Positions 49,450-56,644 of a stretch of 64,000 nt of DNA are shown here, in pieces. Below the pieces are notes generated by a model. The model made no database searches. It saw only the letters and a program-made list of their open reading frames with translations, and had not been told where the DNA came from. Both the position numbers and the translations under genes were made by a program. Source of the stretch: Pseudomonas sp. UYIF39 (lineage in GTDB: Bacteria; Pseudomonadota; Gammaproteobacteria; Pseudomonadales; Pseudomonadaceae); the NCBI RefSeq assembly GCF_029963765.1, contig NZ_JALBYU010000004.1:248001-312000 (forward strand). The letters are read 5' to 3'. How positions within the stretch are numbered: the first letter of the stretch is position 1; every line of letters starts with the position of its first letter.

Positions 49450-50151
49450 TTATCCCCTGCTGGTGCCGAATCCACGCTGACGATCCCCGTAGGACTTCGT
49501 AGCCTCCTTGCATAGGTAGCTGGCTCGCCGGAACAACTCTGGTAGCTCATCCACCTTGTCTTCGGGGACGTCCCGGTATATCCGATACGTAGCATTGTCT
49601 GTTATGTGAACCAGCCCTTCGACCTGATCGACCGATAGCCCCAACGCGCTAGCCCACGCCTCCTGCAGACGCGCAACGAGATTTCGCCTCGCAGATTGCA
49701 GCCGCCCCGGCCTGTGATAAGCATCATGATTCAGCAGGAATACCAGGTGGTAGTGCGGCCTTCCCATCATTCCAACCTCCCTTGCCCAGGCATAGCGAAC
49801 CCTGCAATCACGAGTGTCCTTCTTTTGCTCACGCAGCTGACTGCGGTGGTGTTCGATCTTGGCGCTAAAGGACTCGATACACCTGCTGATGACCTTGTTG
49901 GTGTTAGCGTAGACAGGCAGATCTTTATCCCTCGGCAGGGTTAGATCCACCCGGAATGCCATGACCCTCGGATACTGAGTCAGTGCCATTTGGATAACGC
50001 CCAGGAGACTGGATAGGTACTCGTCTACAAATGGCCCCTTGTCGACCATCAAGGGAAGACCACGGTAGGTCGGTTGGCGGTACAGGTGGAGATTGGTGTT
50101 ACCTGGATGACGAAGTGGGTAGCGGCTGGTGGTATCGGGATGACGAAGCAT
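49450..50151 (-). CDS. YfjJ/inovirus Gp2-like protein with HUH motif
   Basis: 233 residues. The core RPHYHLVFLLNHDAYH contains the HxH metal motif of rolling-circle initiators, preceded by FRVDLTLPRD and followed by RSASYLCKEATKSYGDR-type basic residues (read as RRASYLCKEATKSYG). This is the YagK/YfjJ C-terminal domain shared with filamentous phage replication proteins and found on P4-like islands. It may initiate replication of the excised island. I use the second Met because AGGAG is too close to the first. Confidence 0.85.
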   Translation of the reverse strand: MLRHPDTTSRYPLRHPGNTNLHLYRQPTYRGLPLMVDKGPFVDEYLSSLLGVIQMALTQYPRVMAFRVDLTLPRDKDLPVYANTNKVISRCIESFSAKIEHHRSQLREQKKDTRDCRVRYAWAREVGMMGRPHYHLVFLLNHDAYHRPGRLQSARRNLVARLQEAWASALGLSVDQVEGLVHITDNATYRIYRDVPEDKVDELPELFRRASYLCKEATKSYGDRQRGFGTSRG

Positions 50152-50157
50152 GGGCAT

Positions 50158-50523
50158 GACTCCTGGTTGAGTTTCATACCGATCTTCATCATGTGGAATT
50201 TTTAACCGTTACCTCGTACTGCTGCCTGACTTCGACTGGATATGTAGTGGTCAGTGCTTGCAGCCCGCTTCAGCAACCCGGTGAACCCTACGGGTAGGAA
50301 GTGCTAGTAAAAGCATAATACTCGTGCCGCAAATGATGCTCTCGGCTGCACCGTGATCGCGAGGTGTTTTTTCACGGCCACGCCGTGAATTTCTCCAGGG
50401 GGTCTACTCCGGAAATAAACCATCATATTGCTCGCCCTGCTGGGGCGTCCGACGGGGGATTCCGCCCTAACCAGCATAAGCGCCATGACCTGCCATAGCC
50501 GGTCATGGCGCTTATGCTGGTTT
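50158..50523. repeat. Gap with a perfect 22-bp inverted repeat (50469-50522)
   Basis: Arms at 50469-50490 and 50501-50522 are exact complements with a 10-base loop (TGCCATAGCC). The right arm ends one base before the alpA stop codon. No T-run follows on either strand. A smaller hairpin, TTCACGGC / GCCGTGAA, lies near 50371-50390. The long stem could be an origin or a processing structure for the neighbouring HUH-type protein, or it could stop alpA transcription. Confidence 0.75.
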
Positions 50524-50754
50524 CTAGCTGGCCATACTCAGGTGGCCAGTGGACCGTACTGCAGTGCCCTCTGCCAGATCACGCTCCTCGATCCTTGCCA
50601 AGATCCAATCGTGCACCTCGCTGTCTACCCAACCGACGCAGCGGTCGCCGAGCGAAACGGGCTTCGGGAAGGTGCCTTCCGCGATGTATTTGTAGATGGT
50701 CGACCGGGCAAGACCTGTCGAATCGATGACTTCTTTTAATCGGATGATTCGCAT
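50524..50754 (-). CDS. alpA: AlpA-family excision/transcription regulator
   Basis: 76-residue MerR-like helix-turn-helix protein: IIRLKEVIDSTGLARSTIYKYIAEGTFPKPVSLGDRCVGWVDSEVHDWI is the complete AlpA/Vis domain. On P4-like elements such proteins activate the integrase or assist excision. GGAG stands 7 bases before the ATG. It is followed by a long hairpin and the YfjJ-like gene, the usual neighbourhood on such islands. Confidence 0.92.
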   Translation of the reverse strand: MRIIRLKEVIDSTGLARSTIYKYIAEGTFPKPVSLGDRCVGWVDSEVHDWILARIEERDLAEGTAVRSTGHLSMAS

Positions 50755-50811
50755 GAGCAGGCTCCTCTATGGCTCAGAGGATGTGCAGGAGGCTTATAAA
50801 AAAACCGCCTA

Positions 50812-52176
50812 TTACTCAGGTGCTCGTGCCGACGTGAGCAGCCCCGACTTCTCACGCAGCTCCAATGGAATATCCACCTCCCTCGAAACACATGTCACCA
50901 CTGGTTCGCCGACCCCCTTGGTGATTGTCCAATGATTGGCAATGTCAGAACCCGCAGACCTCAGAATTAAGAGAGCAATGCATTGATGGCCAATCGGCAT
51001 ATGCGCCGGCACCAAAATATATCTGGCCTCGGCAAAGGATACGGTCAAGAGCTGAGAAAAGCGCCGAACAAACTCGTCGGCGAGATCGAACATCAGTCTC
51101 TGAAAAAAGTCGACAATTTCGTCGTGATCCAAGACTGGCTTACCTTTCGGGTCAAACATAGGCACTCGGAAAAAAGCCACCACCCTCTCTTTCACAGTGA
51201 CATCAACACCGCGCACCTTTTTTCTCCAGCTGACAGGATCAGCCTCAACCCAACAGCGCGACAAAAATCCCGAAACGCAGTCACAGATAAAAAACTCAAG
51301 TTGATCAAATACGTGATTGGGAGCTCGCCTCAAAAGGCGCAGCACACTGACAGGTGTCAAGTGTTCCAAGCGCTTTAAGAAGGAGTCACGATCGAACCGG
51401 ACACTAGGCATAAATTTACAGTCGATAGCCGGATCATCGAATCCCTGATGCACTGCGGTGCAAACCACATCACGATCAGGTGAAAGCTGAAGGTGGTTCA
51501 GGTTCAGTAAATAGATGCTCTTGAGCTTCTCAGTAAAAATCGGGCTCGCGACCCCTGGTATCTGCCTCCGGATAAACCCCAGCTCGGTAAGCCTTCGCAA
51601 GCGCTGCTTCAGAGCAGCACCGTCCATCCCTGTGAGCAAGCAGATCTCCTTGCTGCTCAGCCCCCTGACAATCCCAAACGGATCTGCGCGACTCAGTAAA
51701 ATCATGAGAAGTAAGCGATTTGCTAAACTGAGTTGCCCGGTGCGCACTGGCGCAACTCGTTTCTCCCCCTGCAAGCGGGCACGAGGCTCTGAGGCAACCT
51801 GCGGATCGCTGGTCCAGCCAGGCCAGATTGCTCTGATACGTTCGCCACCCAAAACCTGCTCTATCAAGTCGAGATGGATCAGTTCCCTTTCCTCGACCTC
51901 CCGCAGCTCCACCTGAACGCTTTTGCTCACCGAGTAGGCGCACTTTGGCCGGCCCTTTCCTTCAGGTTGCGTGACGACACGCAACACCGCCATTTCAACC
52001 AGCTGAGCGACAGCTTTTGAAACGGCCTGTGCCGAAAGCCTCAGCTCCTCAGCCAATTGCTTCAGCGAAGAAGGCTTAGGCGCCTCAGCGCCGTAACGCG
52101 CCCAGAAAGCCACGAAGAAAAACTTAGCATCCGGCTCACAGAATCTGAGACTCACGCCAAGCGGCTTAGAAAGCAT
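50812..52176 (-). CDS. Tandem winged-helix DNA-binding protein of the island
   Basis: 454 residues, not assigned to a named family. The N-terminal segment SSLKQLAEELRLSAQAVSKAVAQLVEMAVLRVV is a MarR-like winged helix. A second one is GLSSKEICLLTGMDGAALKQRLRRLTELGFIRRQ around residues 180-215. The C-terminal half is helical with no motif I know. Two winged helices in one chain occur in some plasmid initiators as well as in regulators. It faces an AT-rich region full of TAACG repeats, so it may control or initiate something there. Confidence 0.75.
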   Translation of the reverse strand: MLSKPLGVSLRFCEPDAKFFFVAFWARYGAEAPKPSSLKQLAEELRLSAQAVSKAVAQLVEMAVLRVVTQPEGKGRPKCAYSVSKSVQVELREVEERELIHLDLIEQVLGGERIRAIWPGWTSDPQVASEPRARLQGEKRVAPVRTGQLSLANRLLLMILLSRADPFGIVRGLSSKEICLLTGMDGAALKQRLRRLTELGFIRRQIPGVASPIFTEKLKSIYLLNLNHLQLSPDRDVVCTAVHQGFDDPAIDCKFMPSVRFDRDSFLKRLEHLTPVSVLRLLRRAPNHVFDQLEFFICDCVSGFLSRCWVEADPVSWRKKVRGVDVTVKERVVAFFRVPMFDPKGKPVLDHDEIVDFFQRLMFDLADEFVRRFSQLLTVSFAEARYILVPAHMPIGHQCIALLILRSAGSDIANHWTITKGVGEPVVTCVSREVDIPLELREKSGLLTSARAPE

Positions 52177-52256
52177 ACATCCCCCCTAGCATCACCAAAT
52201 TTTATACCGTAAATATACCCTATATATACGGCATCCTATAACAATAACATCTCAAA

Positions 52257-52330
52257 TAACGCAACATAACGTTATAATAACGAATCAATGACGCTTTACT
52301 AACGAAACAGCTAACGGTTGCCTATCGTTA
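52257..52330. repeat. TAACG repeats in an AT-rich divergent region
   Basis: TAACG occurs at 52257, 52267, 52278, 52300 and 52312, and inverted (CGTTA) at 52270 and 52326. The one at 52267-52274 is the palindrome TAACGTTA. The region 52177-52353 is very AT-rich and also has related TACCGTA, TATACGG and ACGGTATA words at its edges. It separates the winged-helix gene from the MatP-like gene and could hold operators or an iteron-type origin. Confidence 0.6.
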
Positions 52331-52401
52331 CAGTGACGGTATAAATTCATCTCATGCGCCAGGTTTACGTACATAGCCCAAACGGCCCGCCGGAGGATGG
52401 A

Positions 52402-53070
52402 ATGTCAGAAAATGAGAAATCGCTGAAGTGGCTGCGCAAGCAGGATGATGAATGGGAATGGGCAGCCAACTACCTCAGGAAACGACTTGATGCTAGGTAT
52501 TTGGAATCGCTAGATGGGCATGTGTTTGACCGGTTCTCATCGTATGAAAACACCGTTGTCGCCATCAGACAGATCCAAGAGGACAGACCAGGGCTAGTCA
52601 TCAAGCTCCAGGGGGCCATCCGGCAGCGTCGCTACAGATCCGACAGCAACGGTAGAAAACCGCTTACATTTACGCTTGGCAAAGAAACCATCACGAAACT
52701 GAGATCCATTGCCAAACGGTACAATGCAAACGAGACGGCAGTGATCGCTTCGCTTGTAGAACGGGAGGGGCAAGCTGCTGAAGTCGAGAGGAATTACGAA
52801 AAGCAGCTCAAGGAGTCAGTCTCAAGAGAGCGCAAAATTGCTGGCCAAGTAGCTGCATCTCTGACAGCTCAGCGGGACGAGGCATTGAAACACGCAGAGC
52901 GATATCTAAAGCTTCTTAGCCGGTGGGAGCTGATGTGGCCTGACGAAAAGCCACCTACAGCCAGCGACGAAGATATCGCTGGGCTTGTTGAGCCCAGAAT
53001 GAAGGACCTCAAAGACGCTATAGGCTACATCGCCTTCAGAGACGACCTGACCAACGAGCGCTCCACGTAA
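52402..53070 (+). CDS. MatP-like DNA-binding protein with coiled-coil extension
   Basis: 222 residues, start MSENEKSLKWLRKQDDEWEW behind GGAGG. The first 130 residues resemble E. coli MatP by eye: the WEWAANYLRKR opening, then LQGAIRQRRYR followed by the ribbon-helix-helix-like FTLGKETITKLRSIAKRYNANETAVIASLVE. MatP organises the Ter macrodomain by binding matS sites. The last 90 residues (ERNYEKQLKESVSRERKIAG and on) are charged and helical. A mobile-element copy might act in replicon segregation or silencing. Likeness is visual only. Confidence 0.7.
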   Translation: MSENEKSLKWLRKQDDEWEWAANYLRKRLDARYLESLDGHVFDRFSSYENTVVAIRQIQEDRPGLVIKLQGAIRQRRYRSDSNGRKPLTFTLGKETITKLRSIAKRYNANETAVIASLVEREGQAAEVERNYEKQLKESVSRERKIAGQVAASLTAQRDEALKHAERYLKLLSRWELMWPDEKPPTASDEDIAGLVEPRMKDLKDAIGYIAFRDDLTNERST

Positions 53071-53138
53071 CGAGCTACCAAAACCAGAATAGCAATCCAA
53101 GCCACACGCGACATCCTGAGTTCAAATCCAGCATGGTG

Positions 53139-53158
53139 GTATTCCATAAAGTATTCCA
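53139..53158. repeat. GTATTCCA pair at the right island end
   Basis: GTATTCCA at 53139-53146 and 53151-53158, matching the four copies beside the integrase gene at the left end. Candidate right arm-type binding sites of the integrase. Confidence 0.55.
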
Positions 53159-53210
53159 CGAAAAATTCAAACCGGCACTTTTTATTATTTATCATATAGT
53201 TAGATAACCT

Positions 53211-53233
53211 GTTCAAATTACCCCGGCCCACCA
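53211..53233. other. Right attachment site (attR), imperfect copy of the ssrA 3' end
   Basis: GTTCAAATTACCCCGG followed by CCCACCA aligns with the last 24 bases of ssrA with two substitutions and one deletion. A shorter identical stretch, GTTCAAATCC, also occurs at 53120-53129. The rest of the gap 53071-53479 holds the arm repeats, a terminator and the promoter region of the next gene. Confidence 0.6.
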
Positions 53234-53247
53234 AATACGAAGCAAAA

Positions 53248-53272
53248 CAAAACCCGCCAAGTGCGGGTTTTG
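53248..53272. terminator. Terminator right of the island, perhaps the original ssrA terminator
   Basis: CAAAACCCGC and GCGGGTTTTG pair around CAAGT, 15 bases beyond attR. Before integration it would have stood directly behind ssrA. Confidence 0.85.
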
Positions 53273-53479
53273 TTGCATCTGGGGTTTGGTCATTTCTGTA
53301 GGCAGCATCACCCTCCCCGGCAAAAGCAGGCCTGCCCGCGATAAGGCTCGCATTTCAAGCACACGCTCACATCGAGTGAGCTGTAATCAACGTATTAGTC
53401 GGCGACTCAACGCAACGGAGCCTATGCTGCGGGTTAACCTGCAACCGCTTGAGCAACCAACGCACTCAGGAAGATCAAC

Positions 53480-54403
53480 ATGAACGTATGGATCGCAGCC
53501 GTTCTGGCCGCCTTGGTTTCTGTGCCTGTACACGCCGCCACCGAGATCGCTCCTCATGTCGAGCAGGTCACCTTCAAAAAGGGCTCCGACACCGCCAGGT
53601 TCACCCGATCCATCAAAGGCCCGCTCACCGCGCAGTACCGCCTGAACGCGAAGGCCGGCCAAATGATGACCGTGGACTTCAAGTCTTCCAACGCCTCTGC
53701 CTACTTCAACATCACCGCAAAAGGTTCGGACTATGCGTTGTTTAACGGATCGATCATGGGCAATCACTTTCTGGGACCATTGCCCGCCGATGGCGAATAT
53801 ACGGTTCAGGTATACCTGATGCGCAACGCCGCTCGGCGCAATGAAGTGGCCAACTACAGCCTTTCATTAAGCCTGAGCCCGGGTGATGCGACGGACAGCA
53901 ACCAGCCGTTCGACCAGACACTTGAATTGCAGGGCATTGGCTTTCACGTGACGAGCGTGTCGGTCGATGGAAATCGTGCTCTACACATTGCCCCCCAAGG
54001 TCTGGAAATCGATAACTCAGAGATCGTACGCCCCCTCACCGGCCCCATCGTCCGAGCAGAGGTCGCCGACCTTGATCGCAATGGCTCCCCAGAGATTTAC
54101 GTATTCATCAGGTCACCGGGGCGCGGGATGCCGGGCGAGCTCATTGCTTACGCTGCCAACCGCAAGAAGTCGCTGAGCGAGATTTATCTGCCACCTGTCA
54201 GCGAGAACCCGAAAACAGCGGTGGGCTACCAGGGCGAGGATGAGTTTGCCGTGGTGGAAAATGCGTTGGTGCAGCGGTTCCCGGTTTATGACAGCACCGA
54301 TGCCGATGCGGGCAGGACGGGGAAAGTTCGGCAGGTTCAGTACACCTTGATGCCTGGTGAGGCCGGGTGGGTTTTGAGAGTTTTTGGGGTGACGGAGTAT
54401 TGA
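53480..54403 (+). CDS. Periplasmic protein with PliI-like domain (lysozyme inhibitor candidate)
   Basis: 307 residues. The signal peptide MNVWIAAVLAALVSVPVHA is followed by a beta-rich domain (about 25-130) like pre-peptidase C-terminal or bacterial adhesin modules (FTRSIKGPLTAQYRLNAKAGQ). A C-terminal domain follows with VRAEVADLDRNGSPEIYVFI, GELIAYAANRKKSLSEIYLP and the EDEFAVVENALVQRFPVY pattern, which I recognise from PliI-type inhibitors of i-type lysozyme. AGGAAG precedes the ATG. First core gene after the island. Confidence 0.8.
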   Translation: MNVWIAAVLAALVSVPVHAATEIAPHVEQVTFKKGSDTARFTRSIKGPLTAQYRLNAKAGQMMTVDFKSSNASAYFNITAKGSDYALFNGSIMGNHFLGPLPADGEYTVQVYLMRNAARRNEVANYSLSLSLSPGDATDSNQPFDQTLELQGIGFHVTSVSVDGNRALHIAPQGLEIDNSEIVRPLTGPIVRAEVADLDRNGSPEIYVFIRSPGRGMPGELIAYAANRKKSLSEIYLPPVSENPKTAVGYQGEDEFAVVENALVQRFPVYDSTDADAGRTGKVRQVQYTLMPGEAGWVLRVFGVTEY

Positions 54404-54528
54404 AGGGCGCCGGTTGGGAGTTGCTCCCTTTCGCCCCCACGGTCAAAGCCTAAACACTGCGGATGAAGACCCGAAGCCCTTCTACACTCATCTCTCACAC
54501 GTCTAAAACCCCCACTAAACGAGCCCCC

Positions 54529-55935
54529 ATGACCACCCTCAAAGACCGTTTGAAGCAAGGCAAGGATGCTCGCAAGAACTGCTCCCGCGGTTCGCAGGCG
54601 TCCGTGGGGAAAATAGATCGCGACCCGCTGCCGCTGATCAAAACGTCCAGTGAAGGCCGCATCACGTCACTGGTCGAGTTGCGCTACGGCCGCATGCTGG
54701 TCTCGCCGTTCACCTTCTATCGCGGCAACGCGCTGCTGCAAGCCCACGACTTGGCCGGAACAGCCAACATGGGGCTGGTATCGCCCATCTGCGGCGACAG
54801 TCACCTGATGAACTTCGGCGGTTTTGCAACGCCGGAACGCAATCTGCTGTTCAGCGTCAACGACTTCGACGAAGCCCATCCCGGCCCTTGGGAATGGGAC
54901 TTGAAACGGCTGGTGGCAAGTTTCGTGGTGGCGGCGCGCGATCTGCGCCATGGCGACACGGTCGAAGAAACTGTCTGCCGCCAGGTGGTCGGCGCCTACC
55001 AACAGACCATGCTCGAATGTGCCGAGCAAAGCGCCCTGGAAACCTGGTACGAATCCATCAGTTACAACGACCTGCGCCAGCAAGCGAGCAAAGCGACCCT
55101 GGAGCATGTAGAGCGCGCCATCGAAAAAGCCGAACATCGCACCCATGCCGAACTGCTGCCGAAAATCAGTAAACGTGACGCGCATGGCCGACTGATCATT
55201 CGCGATGACCTGCCGGAAATTTTCCATTTACACGAAAACACCACGCTGCTGGATGCCGACGACGACTGGCTGCGCCTGTCGGACTGGCGTGCGCTTTACG
55301 ACGCGTTCATGCGCGACTATCCCGGCACGCTGCAAGCCGACCGTCGCGAGCTGTTGTCGCGTTTTCATGCCCACGACATGGCGTTCAAAGTGGTCGGTGT
55401 GGGCAGCGTCGGGACTCGATGCCTGGTTGCCCTGCTGGCCGATGATCAGGAGTTCCCGCTGTTCCTGCAGTTCAAGGAAGCACGTCGTTCGGTGCTTGCC
55501 GGTTATGTGAAAACTAAATCGCGGGTTCGGCACAACGGTCAGCGCGTGGTCGATGGCCAACGGTTGATGCAATCGGCCAGTGACCTGTTCCTCGGCTGGA
55601 CCACCGGCCCCAGCGGTCGACACTTCTATGTGCGCCAGTTGCGCGACATGAAAGTCTCGGCTGAACTCGAGACGTTCGACGCGGACACCTTCGCCGCCTA
55701 CGGACGCGTTTGTGGTCGTGCATTGGCACGCGCCCACGCTAAATCGTCCGGGAACGCTGCACACATCAGCGGCTACATCGGCAAGAGCGATGCGCTGGCC
55801 GACGCACTGTTGAAGTATGCGCAAAGCTACACCGCGCAGAATGAGCGCGACTTCGAACGATTCCAGCAAGCCTGCCGCAAGGGCCGTTTGCGGGCGCGTT
55901 CGGAAGCGGACTTTGCGGCGGATCATTTGCCCTAG
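54529..55935 (+). CDS. DUF2252 family protein
   Basis: 468 residues, start MTTLKDRLKQGKDARK. The family signature is present: FYRGNALLQAHDLAG, ICGDSHLMNFGGF and VNDFDEAHPGPWEWDLKRLVASFVVA, then GVGSVGTRCLVALLAD and QFKEARRSVLAGY. The GDxHxxNFG and DFDE pattern recalls kinase-like folds, but no function is established. It stands alone and ends before a strong terminator. Confidence 0.9.
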   Translation: MTTLKDRLKQGKDARKNCSRGSQASVGKIDRDPLPLIKTSSEGRITSLVELRYGRMLVSPFTFYRGNALLQAHDLAGTANMGLVSPICGDSHLMNFGGFATPERNLLFSVNDFDEAHPGPWEWDLKRLVASFVVAARDLRHGDTVEETVCRQVVGAYQQTMLECAEQSALETWYESISYNDLRQQASKATLEHVERAIEKAEHRTHAELLPKISKRDAHGRLIIRDDLPEIFHLHENTTLLDADDDWLRLSDWRALYDAFMRDYPGTLQADRRELLSRFHAHDMAFKVVGVGSVGTRCLVALLADDQEFPLFLQFKEARRSVLAGYVKTKSRVRHNGQRVVDGQRLMQSASDLFLGWTTGPSGRHFYVRQLRDMKVSAELETFDADTFAAYGRVCGRALARAHAKSSGNAAHISGYIGKSDALADALLKYAQSYTAQNERDFERFQQACRKGRLRARSEADFAADHLP

Positions 55936-56046
55936 GCGTGTCTCCGTGCGTGAAACGGCGGGCACTCATCGACATGAATTTTTCTTCACCCCACAATCGC
56001 TCATCAACCGGTACATTGCGCTCGCTCATTCAAGAAACTACGGTTT

Positions 56047-56072
56047 GCCCGCCCTCCCGCGGGCTTTTTTTT
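56047..56072 (+). terminator. Rho-independent terminator after the DUF2252 gene
   Basis: GCCCGC and GCGGGC pair around CCTCCC, followed by eight T residues. Confidence 0.85.
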
Positions 56073-56206
56073 GCCTGCTGTTTTGTTTCCCCATGCACTA
56101 GAAAGAGGCATGTTTTCGGACTCTGCCGCAATACCCTGACGCAAACCACTCCCGACACCGCCATAGGGTGTACCATCAAGCACTGTCCATCAGATATCAG
56201 TTAGCC

Positions 56207-56644
56207 ATGTCCACGCTAAGCGAAGAGAGCCGCCAGATCGTAGCTTCTCTGGTGCACCGCGTTGGCCCCAACGCTGACATTGCAACAGTCGCGCAAGCGA
56301 TCGCATCAATATTGCAGGATATGGACGCAGCCCTCACGCCCATCATCGGCCAGCAAGGGGTTGTTGCGCTTTATCGCCGCAGCCTTCATCTGTGCGCCTC
56401 TAGGCATCCGCGCCTGGCCGGCACCTATGACAGTGTGCAGGCGGCCTCTCTGGATCTGACTGCCCTCAAGTCCGTACTCGTTGAGCAAAGCGAAGCCGAT
56501 GCGTTGTTTTTCGGTGACGTGTTGCTGACCACGTTTTACGAGCTGCTGACCACGCTGATCGGGCCCTCGCTCACCGCACGTTTGCTTCGTGGCGTGTGGG
56601 AACCTTCTTTGAGCGACACCCCTTCGCAGGAAAATTCGCCATGA
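56207..56644 (+). CDS. Unknown helical protein upstream of kaiC-like gene
   Basis: 145 residues, acidic to neutral and helical, with no signal peptide. Start MSTLSEESRQIVASLV; there is no good ribosome site. The end of the gene overlaps the kaiC-like start by 4 bases (ATGA), so it belongs to that unit. It does not look like KaiB, which is shorter and thioredoxin-like. Function not recognised; a globin-like or sensor helix bundle would fit its length and pattern but is only a guess. Confidence 0.75.
   Translation: MSTLSEESRQIVASLVHRVGPNADIATVAQAIASILQDMDAALTPIIGQQGVVALYRRSLHLCASRHPRLAGTYDSVQAASLDLTALKSVLVEQSEADALFFGDVLLTTFYELLTTLIGPSLTARLLRGVWEPSLSDTPSQENSP

Larger units (their letters stand above)
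19700..53233. mobile_element. 33.5-kb genomic island integrated at ssrA, carrying BREX
   Basis: Bounded by the ssrA 3' end and an imperfect copy of it at 53211-53233. It carries a P4-type integrase at the left end, an AlpA-like regulator, a YfjJ/Gp2-like protein and a MatP-like protein near the right end. The cargo is a complete type I BREX system with BrxU, a RecQ-PRTase/DprA pair, a GHKL-Shedu nuclease pair and a plasmid-like recombination module. No conjugation or capsid genes are visible, so it would need a helper to move. The genes outside it are core Pseudomonas genes. Confidence 0.85.

Noticed and set aside
19882-53071. Full prophage
   Set aside because: No capsid, tail, terminase, lysis or packaging genes are visible; AlpA, integrase and Gp2-like genes alone fit an island or satellite.
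53120-53129. GTTCAAATCC as the main attR
   Set aside because: Only 10 bases match ssrA and the CCACCA end is missing; the copy at 53211-53233 covers the whole terminal segment, although imperfectly.
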